A model generated the notes under the pieces. It was given only the letters and a program-made list of their open reading frames with translations, was not told the DNA's origin and made no database searches. From Microbacterium sp. T32 (GTDB taxonomy: Bacteria; Actinomycetota; Actinomycetes; Actinomycetales; Microbacteriaceae), in the NCBI RefSeq assembly GCF_001619615.1, contig NZ_LQQP01000016.1:124001-188000 (forward strand): DNA of 64,000 bases. The letters are read 5' to 3'. A program made the translations under genes and the position numbers. How positions within the stretch are numbered: position 1 is the first letter of the stretch; the number at the start of each line of letters is the position of its first letter. Shown in pieces: positions 56,731 to 64,000 of the stretch.

Positions 56731-58749
56731 ATGCGAAAGCCGAAGACGGCTGCGATCATGGCGGGTCTGGTGATCGCGGCGGCGTCCGTCCTCGGTCTGG
56801 CCGCACCGGCATGGGCCGTGCCGCCGCCCCCGCTCGGGTCCAGCTACGTCCTCGACCAGGCCGACGTGCTGACCAACGGTCAGGAGGCGCAGGTGCAGTC
56901 CCGGATGCTCCGCCTCTCGGAGCAGACCGGACTCGACCTGTGGGTCGTCTTCGTCGACGACTTCACCGAGCCGACGGCCGCGGCGGACTGGGCGAACGAG
57001 ACGGCGAACCACAACAACCTCGGTCCTCACCAGTACCTGCTGGCGGTGTCCGTCCAGGGGCGCGCGTACTACCTGTCGGGGAACGTGGATGCAGGAGCCC
57101 TCACCGCGGACCAGCTCACCGCCATCGAGCAGGAACGCGTCCAACCGGCCCTGTCGGCCGGGGACTACGCCGGTGCCGCGGAGGCGGCGGCGACGGGGAT
57201 CACCGCGGCCGCCCAGGCCACGAAGCCGACGCCGCCCACTCCGGCCGGCAGCGGACCCGATGTCGCGCTGATCGCGCTCGTGGTGTTCCTCGTGCTGGCG
57301 CTGGGCGGTGGGCTGCTGTGGCTGTTCCTCCGCCGCCGCCGCGCCACCGCGAAGACGGCCCCGGCCGAAAGCACCGACGACCTCGCGCGGCGCGCCGGCT
57401 CCGCGCTCGTCGCAACGGACGACGCCCTCAAGACGAGCGAGCAGGAGCTCGGATTCGCGCGCGCCCAGTTCGGCGACGCGGCCGCCGCCCCGTACGCCGA
57501 GGCGCTCGCCCAGGCGAAGGCCGATCTCGACCGCGCCTTCACGATCCAGCAGCAGCTCGACGACGACGTCCCCGAGACCGAGGACCAGCGGCGCGCCGGA
57601 TACACCGAGATCCTCCGCCTGTGCGGCTCGGCGGACGAAGCCCTGGATGCCAAGGCCGCCGCGTTCGACGAGCTTCGTGCCCTGGAGGCCGATGCCCCGG
57701 CCGCGCTGGCGCGGGCGCGGGAGCGGCAGACCGCGGCGACGGCCGCCCTCGAGGGAGCCGCGATCGCTCTGGCGACCCTCGGCGAGAGGTACACCGACGA
57801 CGCCCTGGGAACGATCGCCGACAACCCGAGCCAGGCACGGGCGCGCCTCGACGTGGCGACGCAGCAGTTCGCCGCCGCCGATCAGGCCATAGCCGCGGGC
57901 TCGACGGGTGAGGCCGCGGTCGCCATCCGCACGGGTGAGGCCGCCGTCGCCCAGGCGGAAGTGCTCGAGAAGGCCATTCCGTCGCTCGCGAACGATCTGT
58001 CGGCCGCCGAGCAGCGCGCAGCCGATCTGATCGCCGAGATCGAGGGCGATCTCGCTGCCGCCGCGGCCCTCCCCGACGCGGACGGCCGCATCGCCGGCGC
58101 GGTCGCGACCGCACGGGCGCAGCTGGACGCCGGTCGTGCGGCGCTCACCCCGCCCCGGACGGCTCCGCTCCAGGCGCTGGCCGCGCTCGAACAGGGCAAC
58201 ACCGCGATCGACGCGGTGCTCGGTGCCGCGCGCGACGAGGCGGAGCGGCGTCAGCGCGCGCAGTCGCAGCTCGACGGCGTCCTCGTGCAGGCCCGGGCAC
58301 AGGTGTCCGCCACCGAGGACTTCATCTCCGCGCGTCGCGGCGCCGTCGGGCCGACTGCGCGGACGCGGCTGGCCGAGGCCGGCGCCGCGCTCGTGCAGGC
58401 CGAGCAGTTGCGTGCCGCCGACCCCGCGGCCGCGCTGCAGTCGGCCCAGCGCGCCGCGACCCTGGCCGGGCAGGCCGCGTCGCTGGCGCAGAACGACGTC
58501 GGCGCGTTCGGCGGCGGAAGCGGCGGAGGGGGAGGCGACATGATGGGCGCCATCCTCGGCGGCATCGCCGTCAACGCGCTCCTCGGCGGATCGCGATCGC
58601 GCGGAGGCTTCGGCGGGGGCGGGCTGGGCGGTCTGGGCGGAATGCTCGGTGGCGGCGGCTTCAGTGGCGGCGGCGGCGGATCGCGCGGGCGCTCGGGCGG
58701 CTTCTCGTCCGGCGGCTCACGCTCCCGCGCGGGAGGAGGTCGCTTCTGA
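56731..58749 (+). CDS. Secreted/membrane TPM-domain protein with coiled-coil and glycine-rich tail
   Basis: Encodes 672 aa. A signal peptide (AGLVIAAASVLGLAAPAWA) precedes a TPM domain (residues ~30-150: SYVLDQADVLTNGQEAQVQS and LWVVFVDDFTEPTAAADWAN). One membrane helix (VALIALVVFLVLALGGGLLW, ~residue 178) is followed by ~380 residues of Ala/Glu-rich helices likely to be coiled coil, and a Gly/Ser/Arg-rich tail (GGGGFSGGGGGSRGRSGG-like). TPM proteins act in membrane or photosystem maintenance in other organisms. A PspA gene follows, which supports a role in membrane stress. Confidence 0.85.
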   Translation: MRKPKTAAIMAGLVIAAASVLGLAAPAWAVPPPPLGSSYVLDQADVLTNGQEAQVQSRMLRLSEQTGLDLWVVFVDDFTEPTAAADWANETANHNNLGPHQYLLAVSVQGRAYYLSGNVDAGALTADQLTAIEQERVQPALSAGDYAGAAEAAATGITAAAQATKPTPPTPAGSGPDVALIALVVFLVLALGGGLLWLFLRRRRATAKTAPAESTDDLARRAGSALVATDDALKTSEQELGFARAQFGDAAAAPYAEALAQAKADLDRAFTIQQQLDDDVPETEDQRRAGYTEILRLCGSADEALDAKAAAFDELRALEADAPAALARARERQTAATAALEGAAIALATLGERYTDDALGTIADNPSQARARLDVATQQFAAADQAIAAGSTGEAAVAIRTGEAAVAQAEVLEKAIPSLANDLSAAEQRAADLIAEIEGDLAAAAALPDADGRIAGAVATARAQLDAGRAALTPPRTAPLQALAALEQGNTAIDAVLGAARDEAERRQRAQSQLDGVLVQARAQVSATEDFISARRGAVGPTARTRLAEAGAALVQAEQLRAADPAAALQSAQRAATLAGQAASLAQNDVGAFGGGSGGGGGDMMGAILGGIAVNALLGGSRSRGGFGGGGLGGLGGMLGGGGFSGGGGGSRGRSGGFSSGGSRSRAGGGRF

Positions 58750-58840
58750 AGCTCCTCCCCCGACCTCCCCGGGTCGTCACAGAAAACTCGTAGAAACCGG
58801 CACCAGACTCGACAGGGTCGCCTCAGGAAGGAAATCCCGC

Positions 58841-59593
58841 ATGGCCAAGCAGTCCATCTTCGGTCGGATCTCGACCCTCGTCCGCGCGAACATCAATGCG
58901 CTCCTCGACCAGGCCGAGGACCCGCAGAAGATGCTCGATCAGCTCGTTCGCGACTACTCCAACTCGATCGCCGACGCCGAGTCCGCGATCGCCGAGACCA
59001 TCGGCAATCTGCGCCTGCTCGAGCGCGATCACCAGGAAGACGTCCAGGCCGCCGCGGAGTGGGGCAACAAGGCGCTCGCCGCGAGCCGCAAGGGCGACGA
59101 ACTGCGCGCCGCCGGCAACGCGAGCGAGGCCGACAAGTTCGACAACCTCGCCAAGATCGCGCTGCAGCGTCAGATCACCGCCGAGACCGAGGCCAAGGCC
59201 GCCGAGCCCACGATCGCGTCGCAGACCGAGGTCGTCGACAAGCTCAAGGACGGCCTCAACGGCATGAAGACCAAGCTCGAGCAGCTGAAGTCGAAGCGCA
59301 GCGAGCTGCTCGCCCGCGCCAAGGTCGCCGAGGCCCAGAACAAGGTCCACGATGCGGTGAAGTCGATCGACGTCCTGGACCCGACGAGCGAACTCGGGCG
59401 TTTCGAGGACAAGATCCGCCGCGAGGAGGCCCTCGCGGCCGGCAAGCAGGAACTGGCCGCGTCCAGCATCGACGCGCAGTTCAACGCCCTCGAGGACGTG
59501 GGCGAGCTCACCGAGGTCGAGGCGCGTCTGGCCGCGCTGAAGACCGGCGGTCCGCAGCGCGCCGCGATCGACGCTCCCAGCACCGACATCTGA
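58841..59593 (+). CDS. PspA/IM30 (Vipp1) family protein
   Basis: Encodes 250 aa from the ATG at 58841, preceded by AGGAAGGAAA. MAKQSIFGRISTLVRANINA starts the amphipathic membrane-binding helix, followed by LLDQAEDPQKMLDQLVRDYS and long charged coiled-coil helices. PspA/ESCRT-III-like proteins assemble into rods that protect stressed membranes. Here it follows a TPM-domain gene and is not accompanied by the classic pspB/C, so control probably differs from the E. coli system. Confidence 0.92.
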   Translation: MAKQSIFGRISTLVRANINALLDQAEDPQKMLDQLVRDYSNSIADAESAIAETIGNLRLLERDHQEDVQAAAEWGNKALAASRKGDELRAAGNASEADKFDNLAKIALQRQITAETEAKAAEPTIASQTEVVDKLKDGLNGMKTKLEQLKSKRSELLARAKVAEAQNKVHDAVKSIDVLDPTSELGRFEDKIRREEALAAGKQELAASSIDAQFNALEDVGELTEVEARLAALKTGGPQRAAIDAPSTDI

Positions 59594-59597
59594 TCCG

Positions 59598-59627
59598 GGA
59601 GCGCACCGCCGTCCGGCGGTGCGCTCC
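59598..59627 (+). terminator. Terminator after pspA
   Basis: GGAGCGCACCGCC (59598-59610) and GGCGGTGCGCTCC (59615-59627) form a perfect 13-bp stem with a GTCC loop, followed by TCCCTTCCTCT. It lies 4 nt after the pspA stop. Confidence 0.88.
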
Positions 59628-59651
59628 TCCCTTCCTCTGGACAGGCAGGCC

Positions 59652-60464
59652 ATGACGCGTTTCGTGATCGCCCCGCAGTGGCAGGGCTCGTCGTCCGCGC
59701 GCGCGATGCAGTTGATCGACGGGGCCGAAGCCATCGCCGGCGACCTGCCGCGCGCCGCGACGACCTTCCTGGAGGCCCCGCGGGAGGCCGGCGATTCCCA
59801 GGGGAGCGGCATCCACCGCCTCAGCGCCGTCGTGCGCATGCGCGAGCGCATCGAGGATGCGGTCCGCGTGAGCGACGAGCCCGTCGTGACGATCGGGGGC
59901 GACTGCGGCGTCGCGCTGGGCGCGGTCTCGGCGGTCGCGGGTGACGACCTCGCCCTCGTCTGGATCGACGCGCATCCCGACCTGAACGTCGCCGAGTCCT
60001 CCCCCAGCGGCGCCTTCACCGGAATGGTGCTGCGGAGCATCCTCGGTGAGGGCGAGCCGGTCGTCCGCCTCACCCCCGGCATCGAACCGAGCCGTGTCGT
60101 GCTCGCCGGCACCCGAGCCTGGGATGCCGAGGAGGAACGCTTCGTCGAGGAGCACGGCATCCGCACGGTCGGCGTGAGAGATCTCGCCGACCCCGAAGCG
60201 CTGGCCGAGGCCGTCGCCGCGACGGGCGCTTCCCGTGTCTTCGTGCACATCGACCTCGACGTCCTGGACCCGTCGGAGATCGCGGGCGTCGCGAGCCCCG
60301 TCCCCTTCGGTGTCACGGCGGTCGAGATCGTGGCATCCCTCCGCCGTCTCCGCGAGCGGGTGCCCCTCGCCGGCGCCACGATCACGGAGTTCTTCCCGTC
60401 GTCACCCGCCGCGGCGGTCGACGACCTCGGCACGATCCTCCGGCTGATCGGCGCTCTCGCGTGA
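59652..60464 (+). CDS. Arginase-family hydrolase with an altered metal ligand
   Basis: Encodes 270 aa from the ATG at 59652. The arginase/agmatinase fold is clear: VTIGGDCGVALGAVSAVAGD, LVWIDAHPDLNVAESSP and HIDLDVLDPSEIAGVASP carry the Asp ligands of the binuclear metal site. The first motif is GGDC, not the canonical GGDH, so one His ligand is replaced by Cys. Substrate could be arginine, agmatine, formiminoglutamate or another guanidino compound. The start of the next gene overlaps its stop. Confidence 0.85.
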   Translation: MTRFVIAPQWQGSSSARAMQLIDGAEAIAGDLPRAATTFLEAPREAGDSQGSGIHRLSAVVRMRERIEDAVRVSDEPVVTIGGDCGVALGAVSAVAGDDLALVWIDAHPDLNVAESSPSGAFTGMVLRSILGEGEPVVRLTPGIEPSRVVLAGTRAWDAEEERFVEEHGIRTVGVRDLADPEALAEAVAATGASRVFVHIDLDVLDPSEIAGVASPVPFGVTAVEIVASLRRLRERVPLAGATITEFFPSSPAAAVDDLGTILRLIGALA

Positions 60465-60916
60465 GCCCGATCCCCCACCCGCCCGCCGGCTGGCGCGAAC
60501 GCGCCGACCGCGCCGTCGCCCGGGGCCGCCGTTTCGACCGCTTCATCCCCTCGATGCTGCTGGACTCCCCCGTCAGCCGCGTCGGGTTCTGGTACGGGCG
60601 CACGGTCGGCTGGGTCTGGGGCTCGATGTGGAGCACCGGGCGCATCGAGCGCCGCAACGGCCTCTGGGTCTTCCGCGGGCTTCCGTCGTGGGCGTTCCCG
60701 CGCGGCGGGGTGTGCGTCGGCGACTGCTTCCTGACCGGTGACGTGCCGCCGAGCGACGCCGTCCTCGGACACGAGGCCGTGCACGCGCGCCAGTGGCGCC
60801 GCTACGGCTTCCTCATGCCGCTGCTGTACTTCCTCGCGGGGCGGGATCCGCTGCGCAACCGCTTCGAGATCGAAGCCGGGCTGGTCGAGGGGAACTACGT
60901 CCCGCGCGGAGCGTGA
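60461..60916 (+). CDS. Putative zinc-peptidase-like protein (HEAVH motif)
   Basis: Encodes 151 aa from a GTG overlapping the previous stop. AVLGHEAVHARQWRRYGFLM contains HExxH, and the following PLLYFLAGRDPLRNRFEIEA resembles the C-terminal part of DUF4157-like/peptidase domains where an E is the third ligand. It starts with a basic N-terminus and may be membrane-associated. Homologues are sometimes annotated as Fe-S oxidoreductases, which I see no basis for here. Confidence 0.6.
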   Translation: MSPIPHPPAGWRERADRAVARGRRFDRFIPSMLLDSPVSRVGFWYGRTVGWVWGSMWSTGRIERRNGLWVFRGLPSWAFPRGGVCVGDCFLTGDVPPSDAVLGHEAVHARQWRRYGFLMPLLYFLAGRDPLRNRFEIEAGLVEGNYVPRGA

Positions 60917-60946
60917 GACGTGGCGCGCGCGTCGCGGCGCAGGGCC

Positions 60947-61411
60947 TCAGCGGGCGGTGGCGAGACCGAAACGCGCCGGCGTGTGGATCGCAGCCGCGTC
61001 GACGCCGTGGCGCGACGTCAGATCGTCGACGATCTCGGCCGTTCCGAGGAACCCGCCGGTGAGGAAGATGCGGGTGGCGTCGTCGTCGCAGCACAGCATC
61101 TCGCCGGCCCACCCCGAAACGGCCCGCGTGAGAGCCTGACCGGGAGCGCACGCCCGACCCGTGCCGGGAGCCCCGGCACGTCGCGAACGGTCGAGCCAGG
61201 TCACCGTCATCCGCGCCGGCGCCGCGATCGTGGTGATCCACGACGCGTCGGGAACCTCCACGAAGATGCGGCCGGTCGAGCAGATCGGCAGCGTCGCGAG
61301 GAGCGCCTCCATCTCGGCGAGCGACGTCTCGTCGGCCGTGATGAGGTGCTGCACGCGCGTGTGGCGCGAGGAGCGGCAGGCGGCGGCGTTGTGCTCGGCG
61401 GAGGTGGACAT
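60947..61411 (-). CDS. Stand-alone siderophore-interacting (SIP) domain protein
   Basis: Encodes 154 aa from the ATG at 61411 (the frame opens at a GTG 12 nt earlier that lies in the promoter). It contains HTRVQHLITADETSLAEMEA, then RIFVEVPDASWITTIAAPAR and TRIFLTGGFLGTAEIVDDL, the pattern of the NAD(P)H-binding half of SIP ferric-siderophore reductases (PF04954). It lacks the FAD domain, so it would need a partner or act differently. A DtxR/IdeR-like box overlaps its promoter. Confidence 0.8.
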   Translation of the reverse strand: MSTSAEHNAAACRSSRHTRVQHLITADETSLAEMEALLATLPICSTGRIFVEVPDASWITTIAAPARMTVTWLDRSRRAGAPGTGRACAPGQALTRAVSGWAGEMLCCDDDATRIFLTGGFLGTAEIVDDLTSRHGVDAAAIHTPARFGLATAR

Positions 61412-61421
61412 GATGGCGTCC

Positions 61422-61454
61422 ACTATACCCGCGATGAAGGGTTGCCTAACCTGT
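61422..61454 (-). promoter_or_regulatory. SIP promoter with DtxR/IdeR-like iron box
   Basis: On the minus strand TATAGT (61427-61422) is 10 nt before the ATG. Just upstream, ACAGGTTAGGCAACCCTTC (61454-61436) matches 13 of 19 positions of the DtxR/IdeR consensus TTAGGTTAGGCTAACCTAA, including the core AGGTTAGGC. The box covers the -35 region, so a metal-loaded DtxR-type repressor could block the gene when iron is plentiful. Confidence 0.65.
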
Positions 61455-61478
61455 GTAGAGCCCTTGGGCGCGGGTCCG

Positions 61479-62189
61479 TCACTCGACGAGCGCGGCTCGC
61501 AGGCGGTCGAGTTCGACCTCGGTCAGACCGTGCGCCCGCAGGAAGTCGGCGGGCGAACCGTACCTCGCGTCCAGGCGCTCCAGCAGCGCCCGCATGACGG
61601 GAGCCGGAGAGCGGGTGGCGAGCTCCTCGGCGTGCCGGATCTCGGGATGCAGCGACCGGATGCCGGCGACCACCCGGCGATTGCGTTCGGCGGGGAGGAG
61701 CCCCTCGGTGCGGGCGTAGTCCTCCACCACGGCGTCCCGGTCCACCCCCGCCGCGGCGAGCGCGATCGCGACCGTGACGCCCGTGCGGTCCTTGCCGACG
61801 GTGCAGTGAATGAGCACGGGCTGCGCTCCCGCGATCTGGCGCACGGCGTCGACGATGCGATCCGCGGAACCCTCGACGAGCTCGTCGTACAGCTCTCCCA
61901 GGCTCACGTCCCGCTCGAAGAACGACTCGACCGACCCCAGGAACAGGGGAACCCGCCGAACCTCGACGTCGAGGCCGTCGAGCCGGCTGGGCTCCCACCG
62001 GACCTCGTCGTCATCACGAAGGTCGACGATGCGCCGCAGGCCGAGGCCGTCGAGCGTGCGCAGACCGGCGTCGTCGACCCGCACGAGGTTGCCGGAGCGG
62101 TAGAGCACCCCCGAGCGCGTGCGCCCCGCGCCGGCGGGAAGTCCGCCGACGTCGCGGAAGTTCAGCGCACCCGAGACGAGCGACGTCAC
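61479..62189 (-). CDS. Tyrosine/lipid phosphatase (DSP/PTP-like)
   Basis: Encodes 236 aa. The CX5R signature is VLIHCTVGKDRTGVTVAI with Cys at about residue 129, and the Lys in the loop suggests phosphoinositide or phosphotyrosine activity. SGALNFRDVGGLPAGAGRTR and RIVDLRDDDEVRWEPSRLDG are family hallmarks. Such single-domain phosphatases are common in actinobacteria with unclear substrates. The ATG overlaps the stop of the AhpD-like gene. Confidence 0.88.
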   Translation of the reverse strand: MTSLVSGALNFRDVGGLPAGAGRTRSGVLYRSGNLVRVDDAGLRTLDGLGLRRIVDLRDDDEVRWEPSRLDGLDVEVRRVPLFLGSVESFFERDVSLGELYDELVEGSADRIVDAVRQIAGAQPVLIHCTVGKDRTGVTVAIALAAAGVDRDAVVEDYARTEGLLPAERNRRVVAGIRSLHPEIRHAEELATRSPAPVMRALLERLDARYGSPADFLRAHGLTEVELDRLRAALVE

Positions 62190-62701
62190 GCGGTCCCCCC
62201 GTGTTCGTGCGCCACCGGCGACGGCGCGGCACCGGCGCCCGCGCGCGGCGGTACCGGGTACCGCCCCGCGATCGCGACCCGGTTGAAGGCGTTGATGGCG
62301 ACGAGGATCCAGCTGAGCGCCACGTACTCGGCTTCGCTCAGGATGCCGCCCGCCCGGTCGTACACCTCGTCGGGGATGCCGTCCTCGTGGATGAACGTGA
62401 ACGACTCGGTGAGCTCGAGCGCCGCGCGCTCCCGCTCGTCGAACACCCCCGACTCGCGCCAGGTCGCGATCTGCGCGATGGTGTCGGCATCCACCCCCGC
62501 CGCGACCGCCCCGTCCACGTGGACGCGGACGCAGTAGGCGCAGCCGTTGAGCTGCGACGCGTGGATCTGCACGATCTCGCGGAGCCGCGCGTCGATGCCC
62601 GCGGCGGCCGCGACACCCCCGACCGCCTTCGAGAACGACCGCAGCGCGGCGTACGCCTCGGGAGCCTTCTTCGACAGGTGCACGCGTCGTTCCTCGCTCA
62701 T
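62186..62701 (-). CDS. Carboxymuconolactone decarboxylase/AhpD-like protein
   Basis: Encodes 171 aa. The redox pair is in IVQIHASQLNGCAYCVRVHV (CxxC), with His at the expected distance. This pattern marks AhpD-like peroxidase partners rather than true decarboxylases. YVALSWILVAINAFNRVAIA completes the all-helical fold. TAGGCT (complement of 62708-62713) is 6 nt before the ATG, indicating a leaderless transcript that also carries the phosphatase gene. Confidence 0.88.
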   Translation of the reverse strand: MSEERRVHLSKKAPEAYAALRSFSKAVGGVAAAAGIDARLREIVQIHASQLNGCAYCVRVHVDGAVAAGVDADTIAQIATWRESGVFDERERAALELTESFTFIHEDGIPDEVYDRAGGILSEAEYVALSWILVAINAFNRVAIAGRYPVPPRAGAGAAPSPVAHEHGGTA

Positions 62702-62824
62702 GCGGACAGCCTAGGGCGGTCCTCGGACGCCGGGCGGGGCGGCATCCGAATCCCGGAGGGTCCCGTGTGTCCGTCGGAGTCCGCCCGCTGGCGACCGGCG
62801 GAACCGGGTGGAAGGCTGGGCGGC

Positions 62825-63742
62825 ATGCCCGAGACCGACGAGTTCTCCTTCCTCCCCGCCCAGGCCGCCGGCGCCGGCGTCGATGTGCCGCGCGTCGCCC
62901 GGGTGAGCCTCACGCTGCCGGACGGACGCACCCTCAGCGGGCTGCGCTGGGGCGACGCCCCGCCGGTCGCGACGTTCCTCCACGGCGCGGGACTCAACGC
63001 GCACACGTGGGACACGACGCTGCTCCACCTGGGCGTGCCGGCCCTCGCGCTCGACCTCGCGGGGCACGGCGACTCGTCGTGGCGCGAGGATGCCGCCTAT
63101 GTCGGCCGGGTGCTCGCGCCCGATATCGCTGCCGCGCTCGAAGCCTGGACGGACCGTCCGCAGGTCGTCGTGGGGCAGTCGCTGGGCGGCCTCACGGCCG
63201 CGGCCCTGGCGGCATCCCGTCCGGATCTCGTCGCCCAGGTCGTGATCGTCGACATCACGCCCGGCATCGATCCCAGCGGCGGCCCGGCCCAGCTGCGCGC
63301 CTTCTTCGCCGGCCCCACCGACTGGGCCACGCGCGAGGAACTCGTCGAGAAGGCACTCTCGTTCGGTCTCGGCGGCGCGCGCGAGGCCGCCGAACGCGGC
63401 GTCTTCCTGAACACCCGCGTGCGCCCGGACGGGCGTGTGGAGTGGAAGCACCACTTCGCCCACCTGGCCGCGGCGGCCGCGGCGAGCGGCGCCGACCTCG
63501 GAACCCCGGATGCCGTGCGGGCGGTGCTCGCGTCGACCGGCTGGGACGACATCGAGGCGGTCCGCGCCCCGATCCTCTTCGTCCGCGGCGAGCGCGGCTT
63601 CGTCACGGCGGAGGACGCCGATGAACTCGTCCGGCGGGCGCAGGCTGCGGAAGTCCGGACGGTGGCGACCGGACACAACGTCCAGGAGGAGGACCCCACA
63701 GGCCTCGCGGCGCTCGTGCTCGAACGGCTCGAGCGCGCCTGA
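62825..63742 (+). CDS. Alpha/beta-hydrolase
   Basis: Encodes 305 aa from the ATG at 62825 (the frame is open far upstream). The nucleophile elbow is VVVGQSLGGLTAAALAA (GxSxG), the oxyanion region is VATFLHGAGLNAHTWD, the acid follows IVDITPGIDPS-like segments, and the His is in TVATGHNVQEEDP. Probable ester, lactone or amide hydrolase. It is divergent from the AhpD-like gene; an AAGGCT 7 nt before the ATG is a weak -10 candidate. Confidence 0.85.
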   Translation: MPETDEFSFLPAQAAGAGVDVPRVARVSLTLPDGRTLSGLRWGDAPPVATFLHGAGLNAHTWDTTLLHLGVPALALDLAGHGDSSWREDAAYVGRVLAPDIAAALEAWTDRPQVVVGQSLGGLTAAALAASRPDLVAQVVIVDITPGIDPSGGPAQLRAFFAGPTDWATREELVEKALSFGLGGAREAAERGVFLNTRVRPDGRVEWKHHFAHLAAAAAASGADLGTPDAVRAVLASTGWDDIEAVRAPILFVRGERGFVTAEDADELVRRAQAAEVRTVATGHNVQEEDPTGLAALVLERLERA

Positions 63743-63864
63743 GAGCGCGTCGCGAAAGGTCACACGGGCGCCCGGAGCAACGGGTGAAAGTAGGCTGGAT
63801 CCACCCCACCCCACGGCTCCACAGCACTCGGATGCCGTGGGTCTTGCGAAAGGACACTCCCGCA

Positions 63865-64000
63865 ATGCTGCGCCGTACCGCTCTCGCCACGAGCGCGCTC
63901 CTGATCGGAGCACTCCTGCTGACGTCCTGCACCGGGACCACGTCCCAGCCCACGGCGACGGGCGTCCCCGACCCGAACGCCACCCTTACCGTCCGGTTGT
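63865..64000 (+). CDS. Secreted lipoprotein, N-terminal part (window ends)
   Basis: Opens with MLRRTALATSALLIGALLLT and a lipobox LLTSC, then TGTTSQPTATGVPDPNATLT. This is the start of a lipid-anchored extracellular protein, most often the substrate-binding protein of an ABC importer in this setting, but only 45 codons are visible. GAAAGGA precedes the ATG. Confidence 0.7.
   Translation, partial: MLRRTALATSALLIGALLLTSCTGTTSQPTATGVPDPNATLTVRL

Overview
The window is a piece of chromosome from a high-GC actinobacterium, most likely Microbacterium or a close relative in the Microbacteriaceae. The evidence is a very high G+C content with strong GC3 bias, the atpI-atpB-E-F-H-A-G-D-C operon next to a WecA-type transferase, the lysA-hom-thrC-thrB-rho-prfA run, and several small families familiar from that group. 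It is mostly core housekeeping DNA. I found no prophage, insertion sequence, CRISPR array, rRNA operon or secondary-metabolite cluster. There is one tRNA gene, tRNA-Arg(CCG).

Layout. 1-5.5 kb: glycerol use. The end of an HPr-domain gene (probably dhaM), a SorC-type regulator, and the divergent glpD-glpF-glpK set with a clear inverted-repeat operator in the divergent promoter. 5.5-11.7 kb: mixed genes (small membrane protein, OsmC, asparaginase, APC permease, PP2C phosphatase, DUF5684-like membrane protein, YaaA). 11.7-22.1 kb: the complete F1Fo ATP synthase operon followed upstream by atpI, a wecA-like gene, tsaC and prmC, all on the minus strand. 22.2-25.2 kb: cysK-cysE and an amidase on the plus strand. 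25.2-33.4 kb: prfA, rho, thrB, thrC, hom and lysA on the minus strand.

33.6-40.4 kb: a P-loop kinase-like/PqqD-like fusion gene, an LmeA-like DUF2993 gene, argS, a transglutaminase, a lipoprotein, a Ser/Thr kinase and two small membrane proteins. 40.4-52.6 kb is the most accessory-looking part: tRNA-Arg, several very small acidic or membrane genes, an exonuclease/BRCT gene, a truncated DUF5684-like gene, an MprF-like DUF2156 membrane protein, a small MarR-controlled locus, a CrtI-like oxidoreductase with an SRPBCC partner, and a GAF histidine kinase. 52.6-64 kb: a mannosyltransferase-like protein, a CPBP-like protein, trmB, DUF3097, a TPM-domain protein and PspA, an arginase-family protein, a putative zinc-peptidase-like protein, a stand-alone SIP protein under a DtxR/IdeR-like box, a tyrosine phosphatase, an AhpD-like protein, an alpha/beta hydrolase, and the start of a lipoprotein.

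Regulatory signals readable from sequence include perfect hairpin terminators between convergent genes, an inverted-repeat operator at glpD, a MarR-type operator, an iron box, and a recurring TANNNT-6 nt-ATG/GTG arrangement that implies leaderless mRNAs for at least eight genes. The most unusual features are the kinase/PqqD-like fusion, atpB lacking any ATG/GTG/TTG start, the strong excess of the heptamer GGATGCC (carrying otherwise rare GAT and GCA codons), the iron-boxed lone SIP gene, and the MarR locus with tiny overlapping genes. I did not see a clear-cut novel multi-gene defence or biosynthetic system.
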